A stretch of DNA of 64,000 nucleotides from Wolfiporia cocos (Eukaryota > Basidiomycota > Agaricomycetes > Polyporales > Phaeolaceae): NCBI GenBank assembly GCA_029448655.1, contig JACCLO010000005.1, positions 3,286,001 through 3,350,000 on the forward strand. The letters run 5' to 3'. The translations under genes were made by a program, and so were the position numbers. A model generated the notes under the pieces. The model worked only from the letters and a program-made list of their open reading frames with translations. It searched no databases and was not told the origin of the DNA. Positions 51,364 to 60,147 of the stretch are shown piece after piece; positions within the stretch are counted from its first letter, which is position 1; every line of letters begins with the position of its first letter.

Positions 51364-51391
51364 ATCCAACACTGGGGAGTGGCTGGGTGGG

Positions 51392-51541
51392 TCAGAAAAC
51401 TGGTTTTTGCAGTGAGCTACGAGGGCCTTCGAAAGGGAGGTGCTGCGCGAATGCGCTTACGCGTCTCTCGTTCCTCCCCACTCGCTTAGTAAGCAAATGT
51501 TCGGCCTAGCGCTCGTACCTCGTGCAAGGCGCGAACTGCAC
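51392..51541 (-). repeat. Terminal repeat A2 of the retroelement
   Basis: 150 bp, identical to A1 (offset 5249). It abuts B1 directly at 51541/51542 and is separated from B2 by a unique 28-bp spacer (51364-51391). Confidence 0.92.
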
Positions 51542-51887
51542 GCTTCCTAAGTGCGAGTGGGGATCTACGAGGATAGTGTACAGTGACGAGTATATCTCAG
51601 TTTAATGAGTGACGTTTGAACTAGGAAGGATGGGTTGGGGTGAGAGAGTTCGGTCGGAATTGGGCAAAATTCCGAAGGTGCTAAGGCTACGAAAAACTCG
51701 GAATTTTGAAGGTGTGCGAAGGCCGAAAATCCGTGTTTGGAAGCGCTGGGAATGCGATGATGCGACGGATTTTCGAGCGCTTCGCGCGCGAGGGAGACGA
51801 CCGAGCTGAGCCACAAAGGACCGAACTTCTCGAGCGTTGGTTGGCGGTGTAGAGGCCGAAACGAGGCGGTGGCACGACTACACCACC
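51542..51887 (-). repeat. Internal repeat B1 of the retroelement
   Basis: Identical to B2. It lies just downstream (in the element's sense) of the recombinase stop, which is 117 bp away. Confidence 0.92.
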
Positions 51888-52003
51888 CGGCCCACAACAG
51901 GCGTGCCACCACGACTACCCCAACCCGGGCCGACCGTGTAATTACGACAGCGTACATTCTACAGCGAGGAGTATCCGGATGTACAGGGAGTAACTATAAC
52001 TAG

Positions 52004-53361
52004 TTAGGGGCCATACTTCTTCTTGAATAAAGTTATAGAGCGAAGGACCATGTCGGAACGCGACTGATGAAACGAATTCGTAATAAACAGAGGAAGCACC
52101 TGCTCAACACGACGCCAGTACTCGAGGAAAGCAGCGGACTTCCAGCGACCTTGCACAGCGACCACGTCCGGGGGTGTACCGCGGAGAAGAAGCTCTGTGG
52201 TGCCGCCGATCCTAAAGGAGTGACCTGTAACCGATTGCAGACCGGCCGCCTCCCATACCTCGTTGCAGCGCTGTAAAAACCACGGACGTGTTAAAGGCGC
52301 CCATGCGCCATCAGCGGTCTCGAACGCAAAGAAAGGGGCGTTATCGGGGACCTTAGCATTAGCGGACAGGTGATGACGCAGCGCCGGTATGGGGCTCGTA
52401 ACATCGTCTATGTCAGAGATGATGACGTCCGCACCGGAAGTATGTGTAGTCTTGGTCCATGGGATGTGCAATACTGCATAGCGCACATTGCCGGGCAAGG
52501 TATGGAAGTGGGCTCGCATGGAACGTGTGACATGGCGTGACTTGTCAAAGGAGCCCGCACTTGGGATGACGACCTCACCAAGCCTTTTGCAGATAAGTAC
52601 ACCCTACACAAAAGGTCGAATAATGTGAGGCGGTCGACGTACCTGCAAATGCACCAGAAGGCGAGACAAGCGCATGCATACACTGCCGCATCGAATGCGT
52701 TGGTTAGGTTTAGACCCGAACGCAGTGCGTGCATATGCTCTAAGGTCACAGGTGGACGCCGTGGCCGGCGAGATGATTCAGGCACGGATTTGGAGATCGA
52801 CTTGCATGCGACTCGTAGCATGTCATTTCCATTCCAAGGAGCACCATTGAAGGTATGCCAAAAACGGATACCGGCCAGCCAGTTATCTACAGTGGTTCGT
52901 GCTGTCTGACCGCTCCAGTGGGCAACAAACGCTGCTAGTAAATGGTCAGAAGCGGGCATTCGCGTTGTTTCAGGGATGTTCAGATCATCGCAGAATTGGT
53001 TGAAGCGTAGGAGGCCAGCCCCATAATTTGAACGCGTTTTCTCTTCAATCGCGGACAGGAGGACATCGAGAAGTTTGGTTGCGGCTTCAGACGAGATCTG
53101 AGAGGAAAGCTGGGATTTGAAATTCAGGGAGAAAGGCGTTGACCAGGACAGAATACGACGAGATGCGAGAACATGCGGGCGGAGAAGGGAAGGTCTTATC
53201 GCGCAGCCTTGTTTTGCCGATCTTGCCTTTTTAGTTTGAAGAGACGGGGTTCGCGGCTGGGAGGGCATCGACTGAGAGGCAGACACAGAGGATTTCCTCG
53301 CACACCGACTCTTCGCGCTGGCACGTGCTAGCGCTGAAGGCGAACGGTCGTTAATAGGCAT
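52004..53361 (-). CDS. Retroelement tyrosine recombinase (integrase), with one intron
   Basis: Site-specific recombinase that inserts the circular DNA copy of the element. ATG 53359-53361 (MPINDRSPSALARAS) overlaps the RNase H stop codon. Exon 1 runs to 52643, a 59-bp intron spans 52584-52642 (GTACGT...AAAAG), and exon 2 runs to TAA at 52004, for about 432 residues. The N-terminal SAM-like DNA-binding domain reads RSNYGAGLLRFNQFCDDL. The catalytic set is complete: arginine I in ICRLGE (its AGG codon is split by the intron, AG/G), HSFRIGG for H-x-x-R (about 52205-52225), and tyrosine in SAAFLEYWRRV (about 52110-52130). If the RNA is not spliced, the reading frame continues into the wrong sequence and lacks every catalytic residue after ICR. 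Confidence 0.88.
52584..52642 (-). other. Predicted intron inside the tyrosine recombinase gene
   Basis: Donor GTACGT, acceptor CTGCAAAAG, phase 2, 59 bp. Joining restores WCICRLGEVVIP. A nearer TAG acceptor (at about 52601) would give a different frame without the R-L-G-E motif. Confidence 0.75.
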
Positions 53362-55478
53362 CAAGCAAAAATGGCATGAGCTCGGCAGGGAGCTCAATTA
53401 AGTGGCTGAGGGGGAGCATCGATGGATCCGGTTTGCCGCGAGACACTGGATCTGCAAGGTTGTCCTTAGTGTTTACATATACAGGGATAATAGCGACGTT
53501 GAGTGCAGCTGCTATGATGTTGGTGCGTCGGAGTGACAAGTTAACCTGGTAATTGCGGCCTCGACCCTTCTTGTAAGCATCGATGACACCCATGTTATCA
53601 CCCCGGATCAGGATTGCTGCATTTGAATAATTCAGTGCTTCGATAAAGCGGGTTGCGAGTTCAAGGGCTATCATCTCAGCCCAGCCTATGTCGCGACTAT
53701 CAGACCGCCAACCTGGTTTCCATCGCCATGCCGCCCATGCGTTATGGACGATGACACCCACTCCCCAGTGAGTAGACGCATCGACCCAGATCCCAATGTC
53801 CCTAGCTGCACCACGGGGCACCAGCGAGCGAGGGGGGCCAGGGGTATTGAGAAGTTGTTGCCACCATCGCAAATCGGTCAAAACGGATCGTGGAGGGTGC
53901 CAGCGTGCGAAGGGATTCTGGAAGGAGGCAATAAAGGCACAGAGGCCTGGTAAGTATGCTCTGCCGTCGGGGTAGACGAAGGTTATGTGGGACAAGGTGC
54001 CATTGATGCTCATCGCCTCGCGGTGTGTAACACCGCGTGATTCAGCATCCGCGAGAAAGGTCTGCAATTTCAGGGAATATTTAGCACGCTTTTTCTCGGG
54101 CAATGTTACAGTCCGGGAAGCGAGATCCCATGAAAAACCGACATAGGTAACGAGGAAGGCGAAGTCTGTAAGCTTGTCTCCGGTATGCCAAGGGATATTC
54201 AGAGGTTTGGTAACAGCAAATATAGAGTTAAGGTCATACGCATAAGAAAAGGGTATGATCGTACCATCGCCCGCCACAGGTAAGCGCATCACGCAGAAAT
54301 CATCGACCCATTTGGTGGCGGGCCCAATGCCCTCCGCATTCAAAATGTCAATGATAGCGTCTGCCGGCTCTCCTTGAACGCCTGTCGCGGAAGATATGCC
54401 GAACGGTAAACAGTGATCGACATAGAAGCAGTCGTTATGTTTGACCACAATATAACGCTTATGCGCGGGGCATACAGGAGAAGCCCGGAATGCGGCCTCG
54501 ATATCAAGCGTGGCGGCTTGCGAGCCTGCTGGGGCGGTCGCAACCTTCACAAAGGTGCGTGTGAGCAATACGTTGCATCACAAGAACAGCAACGGTTCGG
54601 ATGGGGAAAACACGCCCCAGCGGAGAGGGAGACGCTCCCGGCAAGAGAACACAGGTGCGGAGTGATACGCTCCTACGGACGTAGAGAAAAACGCTCCATC
54701 GTCACACCTGGCGGCAACACGGCCAGTACACAAATGCGTCCCAGAACGGGGAGCCTGGCGGGGTAAATCTTCAACTCACCAACTCGGCGAAAATGGCAGC
54801 CGTGCCCCAACGTGTCTGAAAATCATCGGAGTCGATTTGATCGTTTACTGATATCCCCATTTCGTCCTTGAAGGATAAGTTCCGAACCACGCGGAACTTC
54901 CCAGGGGAACCCGCCTTCTCGACCACAGATAGTGGCGAGGACCTGAAAGGGCCTTCCAAAACAGCTTCGACTGCCCATTTGGAGAGCGGGCCAGTGAAGC
55001 GACCAAGACGCAGTTCTTCGGCAACATAAGCATCAATAACGTCAGGATGGGAGATGGCAGACTGGTGGTTGTCAGGTGTGAAAGTGTAGAGTATAGGACC
55101 AAAATTGCCGATTGGGAAACCGAAGCGAATACGATGGGGTAAATTAGGATATTGGTTTAGGAGGCCATGTTTTCGCAGCAGGGTCTCGAACCCGTCAGCG
55201 TCGTAAGGCGTTACCACGAGCTCGCGGATAGGGAGGTTTTGACGAGTTAGCGAGGGCTGAGCATTCTGCGGCTGGGTGATCAGAGGATCCACAGAGCGAG
55301 CACTGGTGTGGCTCCCCATCAGGGCACCGGCGCGCGTGGCATCGGCCGCGGAGGTTCCAGATGATACATAACTCCTGTCTCGTGCGGTCGGTAACGAGTC
55401 GTTTCTGGTGCCATGTGCACCGGACTGGTTGGCCATTTTCGAGCGTAGTTGCTGAGCACTTCGCCGCGACGTGACCAC
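53351..55478 (-). CDS. Retroelement reverse transcriptase-RNase H, with one intron
   Basis: Copies the element RNA into DNA. Exon 1 (from the in-frame ATG of MANQSGAHGTRND near 55436, or by frameshift from Gag) runs to 54780. A 235-bp intron spans 54545-54779 (GTGAGT...GAAG, phase 0), and exon 2 runs to TAA at 53351-53353. The join reads FAEL-VATAPAGSQAATLDIEAAFR, which restores RT motif A (LDIEAAFR). The catalytic aspartate pair is WVDDFCVMR. RNase H shows DIGIWVDASTHWGVGVIV, a glutamate in AEMIALELATRF, the aspartate in LIRGDNMGVIDA and NLADPVSRG. Without splicing, translation stops two codons into the intron, before motif A. No methyltransferase domain follows. The ORF lies in a different frame from Gag and overlaps it by 284 bp. 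Confidence 0.87.
54545..54779 (-). other. Predicted intron inside the RT gene
   Basis: Donor GTGAGT after FAEL and acceptor TGTGAAG before VATAPAG, phase 0, 235 bp. An in-frame TGA occurs as the third intron codon (GTG AGT TGA). No other joining restores the RT motif. Confidence 0.75.
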
Positions 55479-56577
55479 CCCTCCCGCAGATAAGGCAGAA
55501 CGGTCCGGAGGGTAGAGGCCGGCTGCCTTCCGGAAAGGGCCTCCGTTCGCCGGGACCGCGAGAGTCGCTGTAGGGGTGGTATCGAGGCGGGGGATCGCGG
55601 ATACTGCTTTCGGCTTTTTCCTCCAACACCTGTAGGCGAATTTCGTGGAAACGGTTCCGGTATTCGACTGACGAGGTGCTGAAGGCGGTCGGCTTGTTCA
55701 TGTATGCGCGTCGAACCTCGATGTCAAAACGCAAGATTGCACGGTAGTTGCGCGAGAAGTCAGGGGTGCTCGTGAGGAACTCAAAGTGGTCCTGGAAGCG
55801 CTTCACGACTGCCGGTTCAGCGATTCTCTTGTAGACCTTCAGCATGTTCCGCCAAGCCTCAGTAAAATCGCTCGCGGGCAGGGTCTCTTCCGCAGGCCAG
55901 CACGACAGATCCAGCACGTCCCGCTTAACGCCCTCCCAGTTCTGCAGACGCTTGACTTTAACAGAGCCGGGGTTACAGTGCATCGTACGGATGGCCTCGG
56001 AAGTCGTAATCGTTAGCGGGATATGGATGCGGTTGCGCGCCAGCTCGGAAAAGGCGCGCGGAATTTCGAAGCCCTTCTCGCTGAATAAGTCGTCTTGGGC
56101 TTCGCTGGCCAACGTTAGCGGGCGCTCGTCGGCGGTACGCTTGGGATCGGAAGAAGATGCCGGGTTCGATTGGTTGGTGTCGGAACCGTACATTTGGTTA
56201 ACGGTTTGCAGGTATGCCAGTCGGGACTGGGGCGAGAGGGCCGAGGCCACCTGTCCCACGCGAATGACGGCGTCCAGGCGAGGATCTGTTGCCGGCGCGG
56301 GGGGGGAGATCTGTACGTTAGCGATGTCGCTTAGGGGGGCGCTCGCATCTCCGATCTCCATTAGCGACTCATCGTCAGATACATCCCCTTCTCCCGCCGC
56401 GCGCCGGGTTGCGCGGGATCGATTGTTAGCCATGCGATGTTCGTTGATGTCGGCGATGATGGCGGTGGTGGGCGTGGCGTCGTTGTCGCCTGGCGGCGGG
56501 TTGGGAGTGGAAAAATCGTTTATCAATTGGTTGGTGTCTTTTTCTCCAGCCCCGGGTGGGTAATTGCCGTCGGTCAT
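55195..56577 (-). CDS. Retroelement Gag-like protein with three zinc motifs
   Basis: Structural/RNA-binding protein of the element, 460 residues, starting MTDGNYPPGAG (ATG 56575-56577). The N-terminal half is acidic and disordered. A central helical region follows (DFTEAWRNMLKVYKRI, FQDHFEFLTSTPDFSRNY). The C-terminus has CLICGRGGHVAAKC (CX2CX4HX4C), then CIIWNLRGRCHARRC followed by PDGEPH (a CCCH-like C-X8-C-X4-C-X5-H), and CSLCGSSDHPAAEC (again CX2CX4HX4C). Such knuckles bind nucleic acid. The ORF overlaps the RT frame, which lies one nucleotide over (+1). Confidence 0.85.
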   Translation of the reverse strand: MTDGNYPPGAGEKDTNQLINDFSTPNPPPGDNDATPTTAIIADINEHRMANNRSRATRRAAGEGDVSDDESLMEIGDASAPLSDIANVQISPPAPATDPRLDAVIRVGQVASALSPQSRLAYLQTVNQMYGSDTNQSNPASSSDPKRTADERPLTLASEAQDDLFSEKGFEIPRAFSELARNRIHIPLTITTSEAIRTMHCNPGSVKVKRLQNWEGVKRDVLDLSCWPAEETLPASDFTEAWRNMLKVYKRIAEPAVVKRFQDHFEFLTSTPDFSRNYRAILRFDIEVRRAYMNKPTAFSTSSVEYRNRFHEIRLQVLEEKAESSIRDPPPRYHPYSDSRGPGERRPFPEGSRPLPSGPFCLICGRGGHVAAKCSATTLENGQPVRCTWHQKRLVTDRTRQELCIIWNLRGRCHARRCPDGEPHQCSLCGSSDHPAAECSALANSSKPPYPRARGNALRR

Positions 56578-56640
56578 CTTCAGGAGAGGGTCTCAGGTGT
56601 ATTGTACGAAGCTGTGGATCGTTGTATGCGGTCGGAAAAT

Positions 56641-56790
56641 TCAGAAAACTGGTTTTTGCAGTGAGCTACGAGGGCCTTCGAAAGGGAGGTGCTGCGCGAA
56701 TGCGCTTACGCGTCTCTCGTTCCTCCCCACTCGCTTAGTAAGCAAATGTTCGGCCTAGCGCTCGTACCTCGTGCAAGGCGCGAACTGCAC
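56641..56790 (-). repeat. Terminal repeat A1 of the retroelement
   Basis: 150-bp left (5') end in the element's sense; identical to A2. It contains the likely promoter start of the element but no recognisable TATA box. The outer flank is CATATGTCGA (minus strand), then GTGCAG. Confidence 0.9.
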
Positions 56791-56938
56791 TCGACATATG
56801 ACTGGGTAACGAGTTTCTCCATGCACTATTTACCTGAGTTCTCTTTCAGACATCCGGGCTACCCTCCCTTCATATAGCGGGACGGACATTTTGTTCGGTA
56901 CCAACCTCAGAAACGAGGAAGAGCCCCGAGTCATCGAA

Positions 56939-58962
56939 ATGTCTGGCTCATATCCTTACAGTCAACCATCCTTAACTCGCCTCCTTGTCTTGACCTCATT
57001 CCTGTATCTTCTGAATGTCGTGCGCGTGGTTGCCGACTATGCTCTTCATGCGGGTCTTGTAGCCGAGCTGTTCCTCGGTATTGTCTACGGTGCTCCTCTA
57101 GCAAGTATCCTCTCACAAGAGTGGGAGGCGACCTTCAACGTCGTTGGTTATCTTGGTCTCGTATGCATTGTATTTGAAGGTGAGCTTAACCCACCCGCTC
57201 GCAAGCACCGGCAGGCATCCCCAAGGGCCTTTCAGCCAGTAAGTATAGTTAATACTGGTTTCTCAGGCGGTCTATCCACCAACCTGCCGGTACTCCTGTC
57301 CAACCTCCCCCTCTCGTGTCTTTGCGCACTGACTGGCATCGCTCTCCCCATTGCTCTGTCGTTCGCTCTTCTGGTCGCAAGCTACGGCTACAGACCCCTG
57401 GAAGCGTTCGCTGCTGGTGCTGCTCTGTCGTCTACAAGTCTCGGTACGACCCTCGCTGCTCTCAACGCGGTCAGTAAAGGGGTCAGGTATGACACCAAAA
57501 AGCACGATAGTGAGAAAGAAGAGGGGATGGCCAGTGAGGACAACCCTGAGGCTGGCCGGGCGGCTCATGACGACCTGGAACTTGTGTCTCGCGCCAGCGG
57601 CGTGCGGTCTGCTAGCGAACAACCTGGACCCAATCGACGACCGCACTTTTCCTCGCAATCATCCTCGCTCTCCCATGACTCGATTTCTCACAATGAGCCA
57701 CAGCTACAGCAGACCCGCATTGGCACTGTGCTGATCAGCGCTGCCATCATTGACGATGTTGTCGGGCTGGTTATCGCCGCTCTCATCCCTGCGCTCGCCA
57801 TCCTCAATGACTCCTCTTCGTCCCCGGGCAGCACATCTCGTTTACCATGGACACTCATTCGCCCACTGCTCTCATCTCTGCTGATTGCGCTGGTCAGTCC
57901 TTTGGTGGCTCGATTTGTTCTACGGCCTCTCTTCTGGTATCGCGCCGTCGGAGAGCGCTGGTGTGCGCCTAGACGGGCGAATAAACGATGGGGCTGGTGT
58001 CAGGAAGGCTCGCGAAACGACGGTTCCGCTGCTGAATGGGGCTCTGAGGCACACGCGGATGCCGTGAAAGTTGCCATCATGGTCTGTGTAGTCAGCGCAT
58101 TTGCCGCAATTGCATATTGTGAGTCTTCTAACCGGCCTCTCGGGTCGATCGCCATGTGCATCCTACTTGATAATATGACTGACACGGATGCAGATACAGG
58201 AAGTAGCATATTATTCGGCTCGTACGTTGCCGGACTCACATTATCGTATATTGCTAAACCGCCTGAGAATGAACCTGATACACCCCTCGAGATCACTCTG
58301 GAAGAGAGAGCGGGCGCGCTTTCATTTGAGCACACATTCGCACGTAACATCGGTCCTCTACAACAATACATACTGGCTCCGTTGTTCTTTGCGAGCATCG
58401 GGTATGGGATTGTGCGTGCCGATGCCCTGCTGATCAGCGTTAAGTCTGAGCGTATTGCTAGCCGTTCCTTTCCCTTTGGAAGCCAAGGATACTATGGCGT
58501 GGGGTCGTTTATTCTGTCCTCATGTGCATTGGGAAGCTAGCCGTTGGGCTGCCTATCGTCTTGTGGTCAACTATTCCGCTGCTGTTCCAAAACCTCTCGC
58601 GACGTGAAAAACCACGAGGTCCCCTCCCTCGGACAACCCCGGTTGTGCCACCGCCACATACGCCGCCTATCCCGCGTCCCCGACCCTCTGTCCATGTGAC
58701 AATGTCCGCTTCGCTTTATCCTGCCGTCTTCATTGGCGTTGCGATGGTCTCGCGCGGGGAGATCGGGCTCTTGATCGCCCAGGTTGCGCGCGGATCGTCC
58801 GACGGCTCGTCTGACTCTCAGGGAAGCGAGGGTCTCCTGAGCGAGGACACATTTCTGGTGTGCATATGGGCGATACTGTTATGCACGTTGATTGGGCCTA
58901 TCAGTGTAGGCATCGTGGTTCGGCGGTGGGGGGCGAAGGTTACGGCGGGCAAGTGGACGTAG
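56939..58962 (+). CDS. Cation/proton antiporter (Na+/H+ exchanger family, CPA2-like)
   Basis: Polytopic membrane protein exchanging K+ or Na+ for H+, probably in an organelle or plasma membrane. ATG 56939 (MSGSYPYSQPSLTRLL) is preferred because the frame upstream has no other ATG. Membrane segments include GLVAELFLGIVYGAP, VVGYLGLVCIVFEGG (joined across an intron at about 57180-57267), ALSSTSLGTTLAALN and SAAIIDDVVGLVIAALIPAL, where the IIDD aspartates match the ion-binding site of the family. Later segments are GSSILFGSYVAGL, FASIGYGIPFLSLW (across an intron near 58412-58465) and VAMVSRGEIGLLIAQVA. A hydrophilic loop of about 75 residues lies near 57490-57710. Stop TAG 58960-58962. The substrate is not determinable. 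Confidence 0.88.
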
Positions 58963-59222
58963 CTTGAAGACTATGTATATTGGGTCTGCTTGCGATAGCA
59001 AGCGGGAGTTTATTCCCGCTTGACCAGTTCACACAGTATTTGATTGTGGCTTGTGTGCTTGCCGTGTAGTCATACAGATACAGATGCATCACGATATCGA
59101 TCTGGATCTGAGATCGGTGATGGGATGGACTCATACCTGGGCGTCTCTTGCACCTCGCCACCGACAGTCATTCCGTCACCACGAATTTCATTCGACACAC
59201 GCGAGCACTGTGCAGACACGCA

Positions 59223-60147
59223 ATGGGAAAGGCAACGGAGAAGCGCATCTTTTTCACACGTCATGCTCAGGCTGAGCACAAGTGAGTGCTAGCTAGTAGT
59301 GGGAAATACTTTGCGGTTCAGATTTCATGACAGCGTTGAGGAGGACTACTCCAGTACGCCTCCAGCCCGGTCCAAGTATGCATATTTTCCTGACTCGATC
59401 TTCCAGTCCCCGACGCGCCCTTGACGGCTCTCGGTCGGCAGCAGTCTGCTAAGCTGCACGAGGACACGAAGGATACGTTCCAGCAGAGTGCAGAGCTGCT
59501 GGTCACGAGTGGGCTGCGCCGCACTCTGTCTACGGCCATCATTGGCTACTCAACACTGAGGAAGCGGCTGGAAGGGGAGGGCAAGACAGTCGTCGTCCTA
59601 CCGCAGCTGCAGGAGGTGAGTGCGCCGATGTCTTCTGCCCCGCTGCCTCAATAAGTGTTTATTTGGCTGATTACGGGCGTGTAGTGCAACGATCTCCCGT
59701 GTGATACTGGTTCGGTACGTTGCCTTCTAGTCACGCAGCACATACAATGACAAAGATCGCGCTGTACAGGCGCGCGAAGTGCTCGAGGCCGACCCCGAGT
59801 ACGCAGGACTCGACTTCAGCCAACTCACGCCAGATTGGAACTCGAAGAAGGGCGTCTACGCGGGAACCACTGCGGCGCTCAAGGCCCGCGCTCGGTGGAA
59901 TCGGCAGTGGCTGCGCGGGCGCCCGGAGCGCGAAATCGTGGTTGTCGCGCACGGAGACTGCCTGCGCTACATCACGGACGGGGAGAACTCGCTTAAGCCG
60001 TGGGCGAATGTCGAGGTGAGGGAATACACGTTCAAAGTGGACGAGGAGGAAGACGAGAGCCGCGAGGCGTGGCTCGTGCCGGTCAAGAAGATCTTACAGG
60101 AGGGCGAGGACCAGCCGACGTCGTCTTCGGAGAGGTTTGCGAGCTAA
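59223..60147 (+). CDS. Histidine phosphatase superfamily protein (phosphoglycerate-mutase-like)
   Basis: Histidine phosphatase of unknown substrate. ATG 59223 gives MGKATEKRIFFTRHAQAEHN, whose RHA motif carries the histidine that is phosphorylated. Short introns follow, and the joins are clean: AEHN to VEEDYSIPDAPLTALGRQQ through two introns (about 59279-59332 and 59354-59404). Next are SGLRRTLSTAII, then LQECNDLPCDTGSSRS across an intron (about 59616-59690). The second catalytic histidine is in VVVAHGDCLRYIT (about 59938-59976). The C-terminal tail is acidic (DEEEDESREAW). Stop TAA 60145-60147. It could act on phospholipid, sugar phosphate or protein; nothing here tells. Confidence 0.88.

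Larger units (their letters stand above)
51018..56790 (-). mobile_element. Ngaro-like tyrosine-recombinase retrotransposon, apparently complete
   Basis: A 5.8-kb element read on the minus strand with split direct repeats in the order A1 (56641-56790), coding region, B1 (51542-51887), A2 (51392-51541), B2 (51018-51363). The repeat copies are identical as far as I compared, so insertion is recent. It encodes Gag, RT-RNase H and a tyrosine recombinase. No DNA methyltransferase domain follows RNase H (present in DIRS and PAT) and no hydrolase ORF was found, so it best fits Ngaro-like. Such elements integrate through a circular intermediate and make no target duplication; none is seen. Two introns interrupt RT and recombinase. 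It inserted between SEC63 and the antiporter without breaking either. Confidence 0.88.
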
